Positions 33,203 to 42,146 of a stretch of DNA of 64,000 bases are shown in pieces (the first letter of the stretch is position 1; each line of letters starts with the position of its first letter). Source of the DNA: an uncultured Roseibium sp. (GTDB lineage: Bacteria; Pseudomonadota; Alphaproteobacteria; Rhizobiales; Stappiaceae); NCBI RefSeq assembly GCF_947496995.1, contig NZ_CANMFD010000002.1, forward strand, positions 620,001 to 684,000, written 5' to 3'. The translations under genes and the position numbers were made by a program. The notes beneath the pieces were generated by a model. That model was not told the origin of the DNA, made no database searches, and saw only the letters and a list, made by a program, of their open reading frames with translations.

Positions 33203-34198
33203 ATGCCGAGTTTTCACTGGAACAAAATTCGCCGTTCGCTTGCCGCGAGTGTCATCGGAGGGCTCGCGGTCGTTTCCGCAGGGGCCACCATCGCCGAGGA
33301 CTATCCGACCCAGCCGATCACGCTGGTTGTCGGCTTCCCGCCGGGTGGATCGACCGACGTTGTCGCGCGGATCCTTGCCGGACACATGTCCAACACCCTG
33401 GGGCAGCCTGTTCTGGTCGAAAACCGGCCGGGTGCAGGTGGTACGGTCGGCATTTCGCACGTCGCCAGTTCTGATCCCGACGGCTACACGCTGGGCGTCA
33501 GCGGTGTCGGCGCTTCGATCCTGATCGATGCCCTGGGCCGCGATTCCGGCTATGACATCGACAACGACCTTGACGTGATCGGCGTCATGGGGACCCTCGG
33601 CCTCGTTATTGCAGGCCGCAACGGGCTTGAGGCGCAAACGCTGCCGGAACTCATGGAATTCGCCAAGGCAAATCCGGAAGCTCTGACCTACGGCAGTTCC
33701 GGCGTCGGAACACCGGGCCATCTGGCGATGGAATATCTCAAGAGCCTCGCCGGCGTCGACATGCTGCATATCCCCTACAAGGGCAACACGCCGCTGTTGA
33801 ATGACGTCGTGGGCGGCCATGTCGATATCGCCATGCTGACGACCCCGGGCGCTGCAGAGCACGTTCGTGCGGAGAATATTCAGCCCTTCGCCGTCTCCTC
33901 GCCCGACCGGTCTTCCCTCATGCCCGATGTGCCGACCGTGATCGAAGGCGGCTTTGAAGGCTACACTGCGACGCTCTGGAACCTGCTGGTCGCACCGAAA
34001 GGCACGCCTGCCGATGTTCAGGCGAAACTGTCGGACGCCCTGAATGAAGCAATGAAGGATGTCCGCGTCGTCGGTGAATTCGCCACGAAAGGCCTGGCGC
34101 CCACGATCAGCAGCCCGGAACAGGCTACTCAATTCCTCCATGACGAACGTTCGAAATGGATCGGCGTGATCGAAACTGCGGGTGTTCCCAAAAAATAA
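33203..34198 (+). CDS. tctC: Tripartite tricarboxylate transporter substrate-binding protein (Bug/TctC)
   Basis: From ATG 33203, after GGGAGG at 33189-33194, the product has 331 residues. It has a signal peptide (about 1-30, ending TIA) and a Bug-type domain opening with YPTQPITLVVGFPPGGSTDVVAR, the conserved binding-loop motif, and later GTPGHLAMEYLKSLAGVDMLHIPYKG. Bug proteins capture carboxylates in the periplasm and deliver them to TctA/B. A hairpin follows the gene at 34210-34235. Ligand unknown; the genes around suggest a hydroxylated or dicarboxylic acid. Confidence 0.93.
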   Translation: MPSFHWNKIRRSLAASVIGGLAVVSAGATIAEDYPTQPITLVVGFPPGGSTDVVARILAGHMSNTLGQPVLVENRPGAGGTVGISHVASSDPDGYTLGVSGVGASILIDALGRDSGYDIDNDLDVIGVMGTLGLVIAGRNGLEAQTLPELMEFAKANPEALTYGSSGVGTPGHLAMEYLKSLAGVDMLHIPYKGNTPLLNDVVGGHVDIAMLTTPGAAEHVRAENIQPFAVSSPDRSSLMPDVPTVIEGGFEGYTATLWNLLVAPKGTPADVQAKLSDALNEAMKDVRVVGEFATKGLAPTISSPEQATQFLHDERSKWIGVIETAGVPKK

Positions 34199-34209
34199 GA
34201 ATAAAATGG

Positions 34210-34235
34210 AGCGCGGCGGTACTGTTCGCCGCGCT
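34210..34235 (+). promoter_or_regulatory. Stem-loop between tctC and tctB
   Basis: AGCGCGGCG (34210-34218) and CGCCGCGCT (34227-34235) form a perfect 9-bp stem with an 8-base loop, 12 bp after the tctC stop. No U-tract follows. It mirrors the hairpin after the ABC binding-protein gene and the one after the second tctC, and may stabilise the upstream mRNA. Confidence 0.65.
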
Positions 34236-34261
34236 TCGCACGCCTTTATTCAGAGATCGCC

Positions 34262-34714
34262 ATGAAAACCATTTCGCTTCGGCTCGTCGTTGCCATCCTT
34301 CTGGCAGGAATCGGCCTGACCGCCCTCGTCATCGCATCGACGTATGACATCGGCTCGGCCCGCAGAATGGGTCCCGGATATTTTCCCGTCGTCCTGTCCG
34401 CCGTCCTTGTCCTGCTAGCCGTGGCAGAAGGGGTGTCCGCTTTCATGAAGCGTGAGCCCGAAAGCACTTCTTCCAGAATCGATTGGCGGCCGTTGCTGGC
34501 CATCCTGGCAGCCGTCGCGGGATTTGCTGTCACAATCGCGCTCTTCGGCCTGATCCCGGCGTTCTTCGTGGTCATCGGGCTCGCGACCCTGTCCGAGCCC
34601 CGCTACGGCTGGAAGCCCGCTGCGATCCTGGCGATCGTTACCTGCATCGGGGCCTGGTTGTTGTTCTCGCAGCTTCTGGGAATGACCCTGCCGCTCTTTC
34701 GCCTGGGATTTTAG
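34262..34714 (+). CDS. tctB: Tripartite tricarboxylate transporter small membrane subunit TctB
   Basis: The 150-residue protein has four predicted membrane helices and the TctB/DUF1468 feature SARRMGPGYFPVVLSAVLVLL after the first. It is the small permease subunit of the symporter. It is 5 bp upstream of tctA and follows the tctC hairpin. Confidence 0.88.
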   Translation: MKTISLRLVVAILLAGIGLTALVIASTYDIGSARRMGPGYFPVVLSAVLVLLAVAEGVSAFMKREPESTSSRIDWRPLLAILAAVAGFAVTIALFGLIPAFFVVIGLATLSEPRYGWKPAAILAIVTCIGAWLLFSQLLGMTLPLFRLGF

Positions 34715-34719
34715 CCGAT

Positions 34720-36240
34720 ATGTTTGAGAACATTCTCCTGGGTTTCGCCACCGCGTTCACGCCTGAAAATCTGGCCTACTGCTTCCTCGGCGTCTTTCTC
34801 GGCACCTTCATCGGCGTCCTGCCCGGACTGGGCTCCCTTGCCGCGATCTCAATGCTGCTGCCACTGACGTTCTATCTGGAGCCGACGACGGCCCTGATCA
34901 TGCTGGGCGGGATCTACTACGGCGGCGAATATGGCGGCTCCATCGCCTCGATCCTGCTGAACCTGCCGGGAACTCCTTCGGCCGCCGTGACCTGCCTCGA
35001 CGGCAATCCGATGGCCAAGCAGGGCCGCGCCGGAGTGGCGCTGTTCATCACTGCGATCGCATCCTTCGTCGGCGGGTCCGTCGGCATCGTGGCGCTGATG
35101 GGATTTGGTCCGTCCATTGCCAGGCTCGGTCTCGGTTTCAGCCCAGCCGATTATTTCGCGCTCATGCTGCTCGGGCTCGTGGCGGCAGTGACCGTCGGCG
35201 GCGGCTCCGTGATCAAGGGTCTCATCATGGTCGTGCTGGGCCTGTTGCTCGGCACGGTCGGTACCGACGTCACAACCGGCGATTTTCGCTACACATTCGA
35301 TTTTCTGGAACTTCGCGACGGGGTGAGCCTGGTCGCCATGGCAATGGGGGTCTTCGGTGTTTCGGAAGTCATCAGCTCGATCAGTGGCTCGAAAACCCGC
35401 AAGATCTCGGAAAAGGTCACGGCGCGCAGCATGATGCCGACCCGCGAGGATCTTCGCAGAACCTTCGGGCCGATGGCGCGCGGCAGCACCATAGGCGGGT
35501 TCCTGGGGGCTCTTCCGGGCGCGGGAACGGTGATCGCGGCATTCATGGCCTATGCGACGGAAATCCGTATCGCAAAAGACAAGACGCGCTTCGGCAAAGG
35601 CGCCATCGAGGGCATCGCCGCACCGGAATCCGCCAACAACGCCGCTGCCCAGACTGCCTTCATCCCGACGCTGACAATCGGCATTCCAGGCAGCGCTACC
35701 ATGTCGATCATGCTGGGCGCACTGATGATCCACGGCATCTCGCCGGGTCCGCTGCTGATTTCCGATCATCCGACCGTGTTCTGGGGCCTGATCGCCAGTT
35801 TCTGGATCGGCAACCTGTTTCTGCTGGTTCTCAATATTCCGCTGATCGGCCTGTGGGTACGCGTTCTGCAGTTCCCCTACAAATATATCTACCCGGTGGT
35901 GATCGCGCTGATATGCATCGGCGTCTTTTCGATGCGCACCAGCGTCTTCGATGTCAGCCTCGTGGTGATATTCGGGGCCCTGGGCTACCTGTTCCAGAGA
36001 ACGGGCTATTCGCCGGCGCCGCTCATACTCGGCTTCGTCCTTGGCCCGATGCTGGAAGAAAACCTGCGCCGGGCGATGCTCATGGCCCGGGGGGATCCGA
36101 TACGCCTGGTCTCCGATCCGCTGACCGGATCTCTTCTGGCCATATCAGCGCTGATGCTGGTCTGGGCCGTGCTTGGCGGAATCAGAAGCCTGGTCGCAGC
36201 GCGCCGGAAGGACCAGGTGTTCCCGATTGGTGAGGGCTAG
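34720..36240 (+). CDS. tctA: Tripartite tricarboxylate transporter large membrane subunit TctA
   Basis: The 506-residue protein has about 12 membrane helices. Signatures are GTFIGVLPGLGSLAAISMLLP, the NLPGTPSAAVTCLDGNPMAKQG loop, and AAPESANNAAAQTAFIPTL with GIPGSATMSIMLGAL, all typical TctA. It forms the cation-coupled channel for carboxylates supplied by TctC. It completes the first TTT system of the island, ending 259 bp before the first CaiB gene. Confidence 0.94.
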   Translation: MFENILLGFATAFTPENLAYCFLGVFLGTFIGVLPGLGSLAAISMLLPLTFYLEPTTALIMLGGIYYGGEYGGSIASILLNLPGTPSAAVTCLDGNPMAKQGRAGVALFITAIASFVGGSVGIVALMGFGPSIARLGLGFSPADYFALMLLGLVAAVTVGGGSVIKGLIMVVLGLLLGTVGTDVTTGDFRYTFDFLELRDGVSLVAMAMGVFGVSEVISSISGSKTRKISEKVTARSMMPTREDLRRTFGPMARGSTIGGFLGALPGAGTVIAAFMAYATEIRIAKDKTRFGKGAIEGIAAPESANNAAAQTAFIPTLTIGIPGSATMSIMLGALMIHGISPGPLLISDHPTVFWGLIASFWIGNLFLLVLNIPLIGLWVRVLQFPYKYIYPVVIALICIGVFSMRTSVFDVSLVVIFGALGYLFQRTGYSPAPLILGFVLGPMLEENLRRAMLMARGDPIRLVSDPLTGSLLAISALMLVWAVLGGIRSLVAARRKDQVFPIGEG

Positions 36241-36419
36241 GATACGAGCCTTTCCCGGGATTGACCGGGCGCGCTGAACCACATCGTGCGTCCTGCAGTG
36301 TGGTCCGGCCGTTCCACACATCCCCTCGCTGACATGAAAAGCCATCCCCGACGGATCGGCCTCGCAAGAGATGACGCCTCCCCGACTGCAAAGCGGACGA
36401 ACAAGAACAAACTCAATAA

Positions 36420-36430
36420 ATCATAATTAT
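36420..36430. promoter_or_regulatory. Candidate regulator site ATCATAATTAT (copy 2) before the first CaiB gene
   Basis: Identical to the 11-mer at 31223-31233. It lies about 11 bp upstream of a possible TTGAAT -35 (36441-36446) and TACCCT -10 (36465-36470, spacer 18) for the CaiB gene. GACAAGACAG follows, loosely like the GACAATCC box of the other two promoters. Confidence 0.4.
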
Positions 36431-36499
36431 GGTTTTTTGCTTGAATAAGCGGTCGTGCAGCGGCTACCCTGACAAGACAGATCAACGAGGAGGAACGTG

Positions 36500-37723
36500 A
36501 TGACCGGAACACTCAGTCATATCCGGGTTCTGGATTTGAGTCGCGTTTTTGCCGGTCCATGGGCAGCCCAGATGCTGGCGGACTTTGGGGCAGATGTCGT
36601 CAAGGTGGAGCATGTGAAAGGCGGAGACGACGTGCGCCGCATGGGTGTGCCGCATCTTGACGCCGACGGTGAACCCACGGGTGAAACGTCTTCCTTTCTG
36701 GCCATGAACCGGGGCAAGCGATCCCTCGCCCTGGATCTTTCCAAACCCGAAGGCCAGGAGATCGCCCGACGGCTGATCGCCGATGCGGACGTGCTGATCG
36801 AGAATTTCAAGACCGGCACGCTTGCGCGTTTCGGACTGGATTTCGAAACCGTCGCCAAGCTCAATCCGAAGCTGGTCTACTGCTCGATCACAGGGTTCGG
36901 ACAGACCGGGCCGATGAAGCATCTGCCGGGCTACGATCCGATATTCCAGGCGATGAGCGGATTGCTCAGCATGACCGGCACAGGTGAAGGCGAGCCCGGC
37001 GCGGGCCCTGCCCTTGTCGGCTATTCGATCTCCGACATCACCGCCGGGCAATACGCGGTCTCGGCCATTCTCGCGGCCTTGAACCAGCGCGACGCGGTGT
37101 CCGGTGAAGGGCAGTTCATCGACATCGCCCTTCTGGATACACAGATCCACGCCGCATCGCACATGGCGATGAACTACCTTTCCTCGGGCACGCTGCCGCG
37201 CCGCAATGGCACCGCTTCGCAGATCACCTGCCCCTGGCAGGTTTTCGACTGCGCTGACCGTCCGATCATGATCGCCATCGGAAACGACCCGCAATTTGCC
37301 CGTTTCGCGGCGTATCTCGGTCTTGAAGACATTGCCGAGGACACGCGGTTTTCCACCAATCTCGCCCGCGTCCAGAATGCCGATATCCTGGTGCCGATGA
37401 TCGCCGAAAAGCTGGCCGGAAAGCAGGCGGACGCCTGTTATGCTGAGCTGGAAGCCATCGGCATTCCCGCCGGCCCGCTCAACACCTTCGACGACGTCTT
37501 CCGGATGGAGCAGGTCCAGGCGCGCGGCCTGTTGCAGGAAATGCAGCATGAAGCGGCCGGGCGCGTGCGCTACGTCGCCAACCCGGTCAGGTTTTCCGGA
37601 TCGGACACCGCCAATGCGGTGCCCCCTCCCCGCTTCGCCGAACATACAGACGAAATTCTGGCCGGGCTCGGCTTGGACGCATTGCAGATCGCAGCTCTGC
37701 GCGACATCGGCATCGTGAAATAG
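36500..37723 (+). CDS. CaiB/BaiF family CoA-transferase (first)
   Basis: The 407-residue class III CoA-transferase shows the N-terminal LDLSRVFAGPWAAQMLADFGAD, ENFKTGTLARFGLD and the predicted catalytic Asp179 in SISDITAGQYA. These enzymes move CoA between carboxylates via a covalent aspartyl-CoA. It likely activates the imported acid using a second acyl-CoA. Start ATG 36500 follows GAGGAGG. It leads an acyl-CoA dehydrogenase pair (9 bp gap), so it probably makes the substrate for them. Confidence 0.92.
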   Translation: MTGTLSHIRVLDLSRVFAGPWAAQMLADFGADVVKVEHVKGGDDVRRMGVPHLDADGEPTGETSSFLAMNRGKRSLALDLSKPEGQEIARRLIADADVLIENFKTGTLARFGLDFETVAKLNPKLVYCSITGFGQTGPMKHLPGYDPIFQAMSGLLSMTGTGEGEPGAGPALVGYSISDITAGQYAVSAILAALNQRDAVSGEGQFIDIALLDTQIHAASHMAMNYLSSGTLPRRNGTASQITCPWQVFDCADRPIMIAIGNDPQFARFAAYLGLEDIAEDTRFSTNLARVQNADILVPMIAEKLAGKQADACYAELEAIGIPAGPLNTFDDVFRMEQVQARGLLQEMQHEAAGRVRYVANPVRFSGSDTANAVPPPRFAEHTDEILAGLGLDALQIAALRDIGIVK

Positions 37724-37732
37724 GAGGCAATC

Positions 37733-38797
37733 ATGAGCGAACCGGACACAGAAGACTGGCAGGAAAACGCGCGGATGATCGTCGACAGCGCCCGCGCTGT
37801 CGTGCCGGCAGACGGCACCCTCAGCCGTGTGCGCAAGGCCCGGTTTCACGGCTCCGGATTTGACCGGGAGGTGATGCGCCAGGCTGCAGATCTCGGCTGG
37901 ATACTGATGCGCGTTGAAGAAGACGCGGGCGGTCTGGGCCTTGGCATGCGCGAGACCTGTGCGTTGATGGAAGTGCTGGGCGGCGGGCTGGTGCCCGGGC
38001 CAATACTCTCCTCCCTCATGGCTGCGGCCCTGCTGCAGGACGCGCTGCCCGAGGCTGCCCTGACCGGCGTGGCGGTGATCGTGACCGCCTGGCAGGATCG
38101 TATCGGCGCGCAGGACTGGTGCGGCGGCGCGTCGGGCGGCCGGCTGCAGGGCCGGAAATACAATGTGCCTGGCGCCGCAGACGCGGATTTCTTCGCGGTT
38201 GTCACCGGCGACGGCGTCGCCGTGGTTCCACGCGGTGCGGAGGGTTTGACCGTGACCAGCGAGGAAACGCTGGACGGCGGCCGGACCGGTCTCCTGACCT
38301 TTGACGGCGTCGAGGCGGAGTTACTCCCCTGCGAGCGGGTCGAGCAGGTTCTTCAGGATGCCCGGCTTGCCCATTCGGCCTATCTGCTGGGTTTATCCGA
38401 GCGCGCACTCACAATAACGCTGGATTACCTGCGGGTGCGCAAGCAGTTCGACAAGCCGATCGGCAGCTTCCAGTCGCTGCAGCACCGGGCAACCGAAATG
38501 AAGATACGGCTGGAGCTGGCCCGTGCGGCGATTTCCGCAACCGCGCGCCGTTTCGATACGGGCGCCGACGAACGGACCCGCTCCCGGGACGCGGCCCGCT
38601 GCAAGCTGCGCGCCGGTAAGCTGGCGATGCTGGTCGCGCGCGAGGCAGTGCAGATGCACGGCGCCATGGGGATCACCGACGAGGCCGATATCGGCTTGTT
38701 CGTGCGCAAGGCGATGAGCGAGGCCAACCTGTTCGGCGGTCCGCGGCAGCAGCGCGCGAGCCTGGCCGCCTTGCTCGATCAGGAGGACGCTGCATGA
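37733..38797 (+). CDS. Acyl-CoA dehydrogenase-like subunit lacking the catalytic Glu
   Basis: The 354-residue protein has an ACAD C-terminal domain with RVRKQFDKPIGSFQSLQH and a divergent N-terminal half without the usual FAD-stacking motif WxTxG. Where the partner dehydrogenase has its base (HER, Glu244), this chain reads DAR with Ala210, so it may be a non-catalytic partner. Paired ACADs of this type form heterotetramers in steroid side-chain oxidation (ChsE1-ChsE2). It overlaps the next gene by 4 bp. Heteromer formation is inference. Confidence 0.85.
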   Translation: MSEPDTEDWQENARMIVDSARAVVPADGTLSRVRKARFHGSGFDREVMRQAADLGWILMRVEEDAGGLGLGMRETCALMEVLGGGLVPGPILSSLMAAALLQDALPEAALTGVAVIVTAWQDRIGAQDWCGGASGGRLQGRKYNVPGAADADFFAVVTGDGVAVVPRGAEGLTVTSEETLDGGRTGLLTFDGVEAELLPCERVEQVLQDARLAHSAYLLGLSERALTITLDYLRVRKQFDKPIGSFQSLQHRATEMKIRLELARAAISATARRFDTGADERTRSRDAARCKLRAGKLAMLVAREAVQMHGAMGITDEADIGLFVRKAMSEANLFGGPRQQRASLAALLDQEDAA

Positions 38798-39948
38798 TTT
38801 CCCTGCCCGATTACAACGCCATGAACGATGCGGATTTCCGCCACACGGTGCGCAGCTTCGTGGAGGAGAATTATCCTGATATCCCGCGCCACGCCCTCAG
38901 CCGGCTGCACTGGGAAGAGGTCAAACCCTGGTACCTGATCCTGTCAAAGCATGGCTGGATCTGCCCAACCTGGCCGCGCGAGCACGGCGGCATGGGTTTG
39001 ACTGCCGGCAAGCATTTGATCCTCATCGAGGAATTCGAACGCTACGGCTGTGCACGGGTCAACGATATCGGCCCGGTCATGCTGGGGCCGCTTTTTCTGA
39101 AATACGGGACGGGGGCGCAGAAGGCGTTTTTCCTGCCGAAGATCCTTTCGGGCGAACACATCTGGGCGCAGGGCTACAGCGAGCCGGGTGCCGGATCGGA
39201 CCTGGCGGCGGTGCGTTGCGAAGCCGTGCTGGACGGCGGCGAGTGGGTGATCAACGGCCAGAAGACCTGGACCACGCTGGGCATGGACGCCAACTGGATC
39301 TTTATCCTCGTGCGCACCGACAAGACTGTCCGGAAACAGGCGGGGATCAGCTTCCTGCTCGTGCCGATGGATGCGCCCGGCGTGACCATCCGCAACATCG
39401 AGAACCTGGAGCTGGAAGCGGAGTTCTGCGAAGTTTTCTTCGACGATGTCCGGGTTCCCGCCGATCACATCCTGGGTGAGATCAATCAGGGCTGGACCGC
39501 CGCCAAGGCGCTTTTGGGCCATGAGCGGGTGTTCATCGGCGCACCGCGCCTTTCGGCCAGCGCGATGTCGCGGCTGAAGCGGATCGCGCTGCGGGCCGGG
39601 GTCTGGGACGATCCGGTTTTCCGTGACCGCTACGTCGCCCTGCACTGCGATGTTCTGGACCTGACCGACCTCTTCGAAATCTACGTCGACAAGCTGCGCG
39701 GTGGTGAGGACATCGGCGCGGACGTGGCGATGCTGAAGATCTTCCAGAGCGAGCTCTACCAGCGCATCTCCGAGCTTATGATGGAGGTCGCGGAGGAGGA
39801 CTCCGGGCTGCGCCATCCACCCGAAGGCGACAGGCAGCTTCACGCCGCCGCCACCTATCTTTCAGCCCGGCCCACGACGATTTTCGGTGGCTCCACCGAG
39901 ATCATGCGCAACGTACTGGCGAAGGCTGTTCTCAACCTGCCGAGCTAG
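38794..39948 (+). CDS. Acyl-CoA dehydrogenase, likely catalytic partner
   Basis: The 384-residue enzyme has the full ACAD fold: QGYSEPGAGSDLA (about 126-138), INGQKTWTTLG for FAD binding, and a candidate catalytic Glu244 in LLGHERVFIGA, aligned with the IVD/LCAD-type base. The C-terminus is IFGGSTEIMRNVLAK. It oxidises an acyl-CoA to the 2-enoyl-CoA and passes electrons to ETF. Its start overlaps the stop of the partner (ATGA), consistent with equal production and a heteromeric enzyme. Confidence 0.9.
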   Translation: MISLPDYNAMNDADFRHTVRSFVEENYPDIPRHALSRLHWEEVKPWYLILSKHGWICPTWPREHGGMGLTAGKHLILIEEFERYGCARVNDIGPVMLGPLFLKYGTGAQKAFFLPKILSGEHIWAQGYSEPGAGSDLAAVRCEAVLDGGEWVINGQKTWTTLGMDANWIFILVRTDKTVRKQAGISFLLVPMDAPGVTIRNIENLELEAEFCEVFFDDVRVPADHILGEINQGWTAAKALLGHERVFIGAPRLSASAMSRLKRIALRAGVWDDPVFRDRYVALHCDVLDLTDLFEIYVDKLRGGEDIGADVAMLKIFQSELYQRISELMMEVAEEDSGLRHPPEGDRQLHAAATYLSARPTTIFGGSTEIMRNVLAKAVLNLPS

Positions 39949-39974
39949 CTCCAAAGACGGCGACAACTTCATAT

Positions 39975-40028
39975 AAGTTATAAGATTGACTTTTTGTGTT
40001 TTATCACTACGGTTACAGACAATCCCGG
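39975..40028 (+). promoter_or_regulatory. Promoter/operator block of the hydrolase-CaiB operon
   Basis: AAGTTATAAGATTGACTTTT (39975-39994) matches 17 of 20 positions of the block at 31347 and includes a TTGACT -35 (39986-39991). A TACGGT -10 candidate follows at 40008, then GACAATCCCGG at 40018-40028, at the same 43-bp offset from the block start as in the first copy. This should drive the genes from 40135 onward. Confidence 0.62.
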
Positions 40029-40134
40029 GCGCCCATGCAACGTCAGACCTTGCCGGGCTTCCCGCCCTGGCAGAGGTGATGAGAATGGGTTTCCTCAACA
40101 GATCTGCCTGCGCGGCAGGCGTGAAAGGTGACGA

Positions 40135-40956
40135 ATGACCGGACAATTGACCGTTCCCTTGCCCGGTGGCGGCCAGATCAACGCCCGGATCGACGGGCCG
40201 CAGGATGCACCCCTGGTGGTGTTCTCCAACTCGGTCGCGACCGACCTTTCCATCTGGAAGGGCCAGGTTGCAGCTCTTTCAGGCCGGTATCGCGTTCTGC
40301 GCTACGACCAGCGCGGCCACGGCGCGTCCAGCGTTTCCCAGGACCCCATGAGCTTCGACGACTATGGCACCGACCTCCTGGCGCTTCTGGAGGCCTGTGA
40401 CGTCACCACTTGCACATTCGTGGGACTTTCCATGGGGGCGCCCACCGGCCTTGCCGCCCTGGCTGCACGGCCCGAATTGTTCGGCGCCTTCGTGGTGGTG
40501 GACGGGGTTGCACGGAGCGGGGCCGGACGTGAGGCCTTCTGGACGGAGCGGCGTGAAACCGCCCGCGCCGAAGGAATGGCGAGAATTGCCGCCGACACGG
40601 TCACGCGCTGGCTCCCCGGTATCGATGCCGAAGCGCAGAAGGCGCAGGTCCTTACCGCCATGATCGCCGCCACGCCCGTGGAGGGCTACGCCGCAGCGAC
40701 CCAGGCTCTGCAGAGTTACGACTACAGCGCGGTCCTGCCCTCACTCACATGCCCGTTTGTCGGGATTGTCGGCGAGAAGGACGGAGCAATGCCCGAAACC
40801 ATCCGTGCGCAGTTCGCCCCGGTGCCGAACGCGCAATTCGCGGAGATCCCCGGTGCGGGCCATGTGCCCAATTTCCAGGATCCCGATGCTTTCAATGCCG
40901 CGCTGCTTGCGTTTCTCGACGCGCACGCCGCAACCAAGACCAAGGAGCCCCGCTGA
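40135..40956 (+). CDS. Alpha/beta hydrolase resembling 3-oxoadipate enol-lactonase
   Basis: The 273-residue protein shows the PcaD-like pattern: the RYDQRGHGASS strand, nucleophile Ser99 in GLSMG, an acid in GEKDGAMP and His in GAGHVPNFQDPDAF. It may open a lactone or hydrolyse an ester or CoA thioester formed in the pathway; true PcaD function is doubtful without the other pca genes. It starts the third plus-strand unit behind the conserved promoter, and its stop overlaps the next start (TGATG). Confidence 0.88.
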   Translation: MTGQLTVPLPGGGQINARIDGPQDAPLVVFSNSVATDLSIWKGQVAALSGRYRVLRYDQRGHGASSVSQDPMSFDDYGTDLLALLEACDVTTCTFVGLSMGAPTGLAALAARPELFGAFVVVDGVARSGAGREAFWTERRETARAEGMARIAADTVTRWLPGIDAEAQKAQVLTAMIAATPVEGYAAATQALQSYDYSAVLPSLTCPFVGIVGEKDGAMPETIRAQFAPVPNAQFAEIPGAGHVPNFQDPDAFNAALLAFLDAHAATKTKEPR

Positions 40957-42146
40957 TGGCCGGCCCGCTTTCGCATGTACGTGTCCTCGACCTCAGCCGC
41001 ATCATGGCGGGGCCCTGGTGCGGCCAGATCCTCGCGGACCTTGGGGCAGACGTCATCAAGGTGGAACGCCTCGGTGCGGGCGACGACACCAGGCGCTGGG
41101 GTCCGCCCTTTCTGAAGGACAGCGAGGGAAATCCCACGCAGGAAGCCGGTTACTACCTGTCGGTGAACCGCGGCAAGCGCTCTGTGGAGCTTGACCTGAA
41201 AAGTCAGGAAGGCCGTGACGCGGTGCGCGCGCTGGCGGCGAAAAGCGACATCCTGCTGGAAAACTTCAAGACAGGCACACTGGAGCGGATGGGCCTCGGC
41301 TACGAGGACCTGAAAGAGGTCAATCCGGGCCTGGTCTATTGTTCCGTCACCGGCTTCGGCCTGACAGGACCCCAGGCCCAGGACGCAGCCTATGATTTCA
41401 TGATCCAGGGCATGGGCGGACTGATGAGTGTCACCGGTGGCCCCGACGGCGAACCGGGCGGCGGTCCGCAGAAGGTCGGTGTGCCCATCGTCGATATCAT
41501 GACCGGCATGTATGCCGCCATCGGCGTGCTGGCGGCTCTTTCGAACCGCGACAAGACCGGCAAGGGCGAGCATATCGACCTTGCGATGCTTGACGTGTCG
41601 GTGGCGATGCTGGCGAACCAGGCGATGAACTTCCTGGTCTCCGGCCAGAAGCCGGTTCGCCGCGGGAACCGTCACCCGAATATCCAGCCGCAGAATGTCT
41701 ACCCGGTCTCCGACGGTTTCATCGTGCTTGCGGTGGGCAATGACGGGCAGTTCCGCAAGTTCGCCGAGGTTATCGGCCATACCGATCTGGCCGACGAACC
41801 GAAATTCGCCACCAACGCCGCCCGGGTCGAGAACCTGGAAGAGCTTGAAGGCCTGCTGATCAAGGCGCTGGCCGGCCGGACGATCGCCCAGTGGTGCGAA
41901 GCCTTTGCCGCTGCAGGCGTGCCCTCCGGGCCGATCAACACCATCGACCGTGTGTTCGAGGAACCGCAGATACAGCACCGCAAGATGCTGCGCGACATTC
42001 CGCACCCGCTGTCCGGCACCGTCAAACAGGTGGTCAGCCCGCTCAATTTCCGCAACGCGCCGCTGTCGTTCGACAAGGCGCCGCCGTTGCTGGGGGAACA
42101 TACCGAAGAAGTGCTTTCGGCACTCGGACTGGGAGAGACGCAGTAA
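40956..42146 (+). CDS. CaiB/BaiF family CoA-transferase (second)
   Basis: The 396-residue class III CoA-transferase resembles the first one in the N-terminal LDLSRIMAGPWCGQILADLGAD and the predicted catalytic Asp180 in GVPIVDIMTGMYAA. Two CaiB genes in one island suggest two acids are activated, or donor and acceptor differ. It overlaps both neighbours by single bases (TGATG and TAATG), so translation is tightly coupled within the hydrolase-CaiB-CMD block. Confidence 0.92.
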   Translation: MAGPLSHVRVLDLSRIMAGPWCGQILADLGADVIKVERLGAGDDTRRWGPPFLKDSEGNPTQEAGYYLSVNRGKRSVELDLKSQEGRDAVRALAAKSDILLENFKTGTLERMGLGYEDLKEVNPGLVYCSVTGFGLTGPQAQDAAYDFMIQGMGGLMSVTGGPDGEPGGGPQKVGVPIVDIMTGMYAAIGVLAALSNRDKTGKGEHIDLAMLDVSVAMLANQAMNFLVSGQKPVRRGNRHPNIQPQNVYPVSDGFIVLAVGNDGQFRKFAEVIGHTDLADEPKFATNAARVENLEELEGLLIKALAGRTIAQWCEAFAAAGVPSGPINTIDRVFEEPQIQHRKMLRDIPHPLSGTVKQVVSPLNFRNAPLSFDKAPPLLGEHTEEVLSALGLGETQ

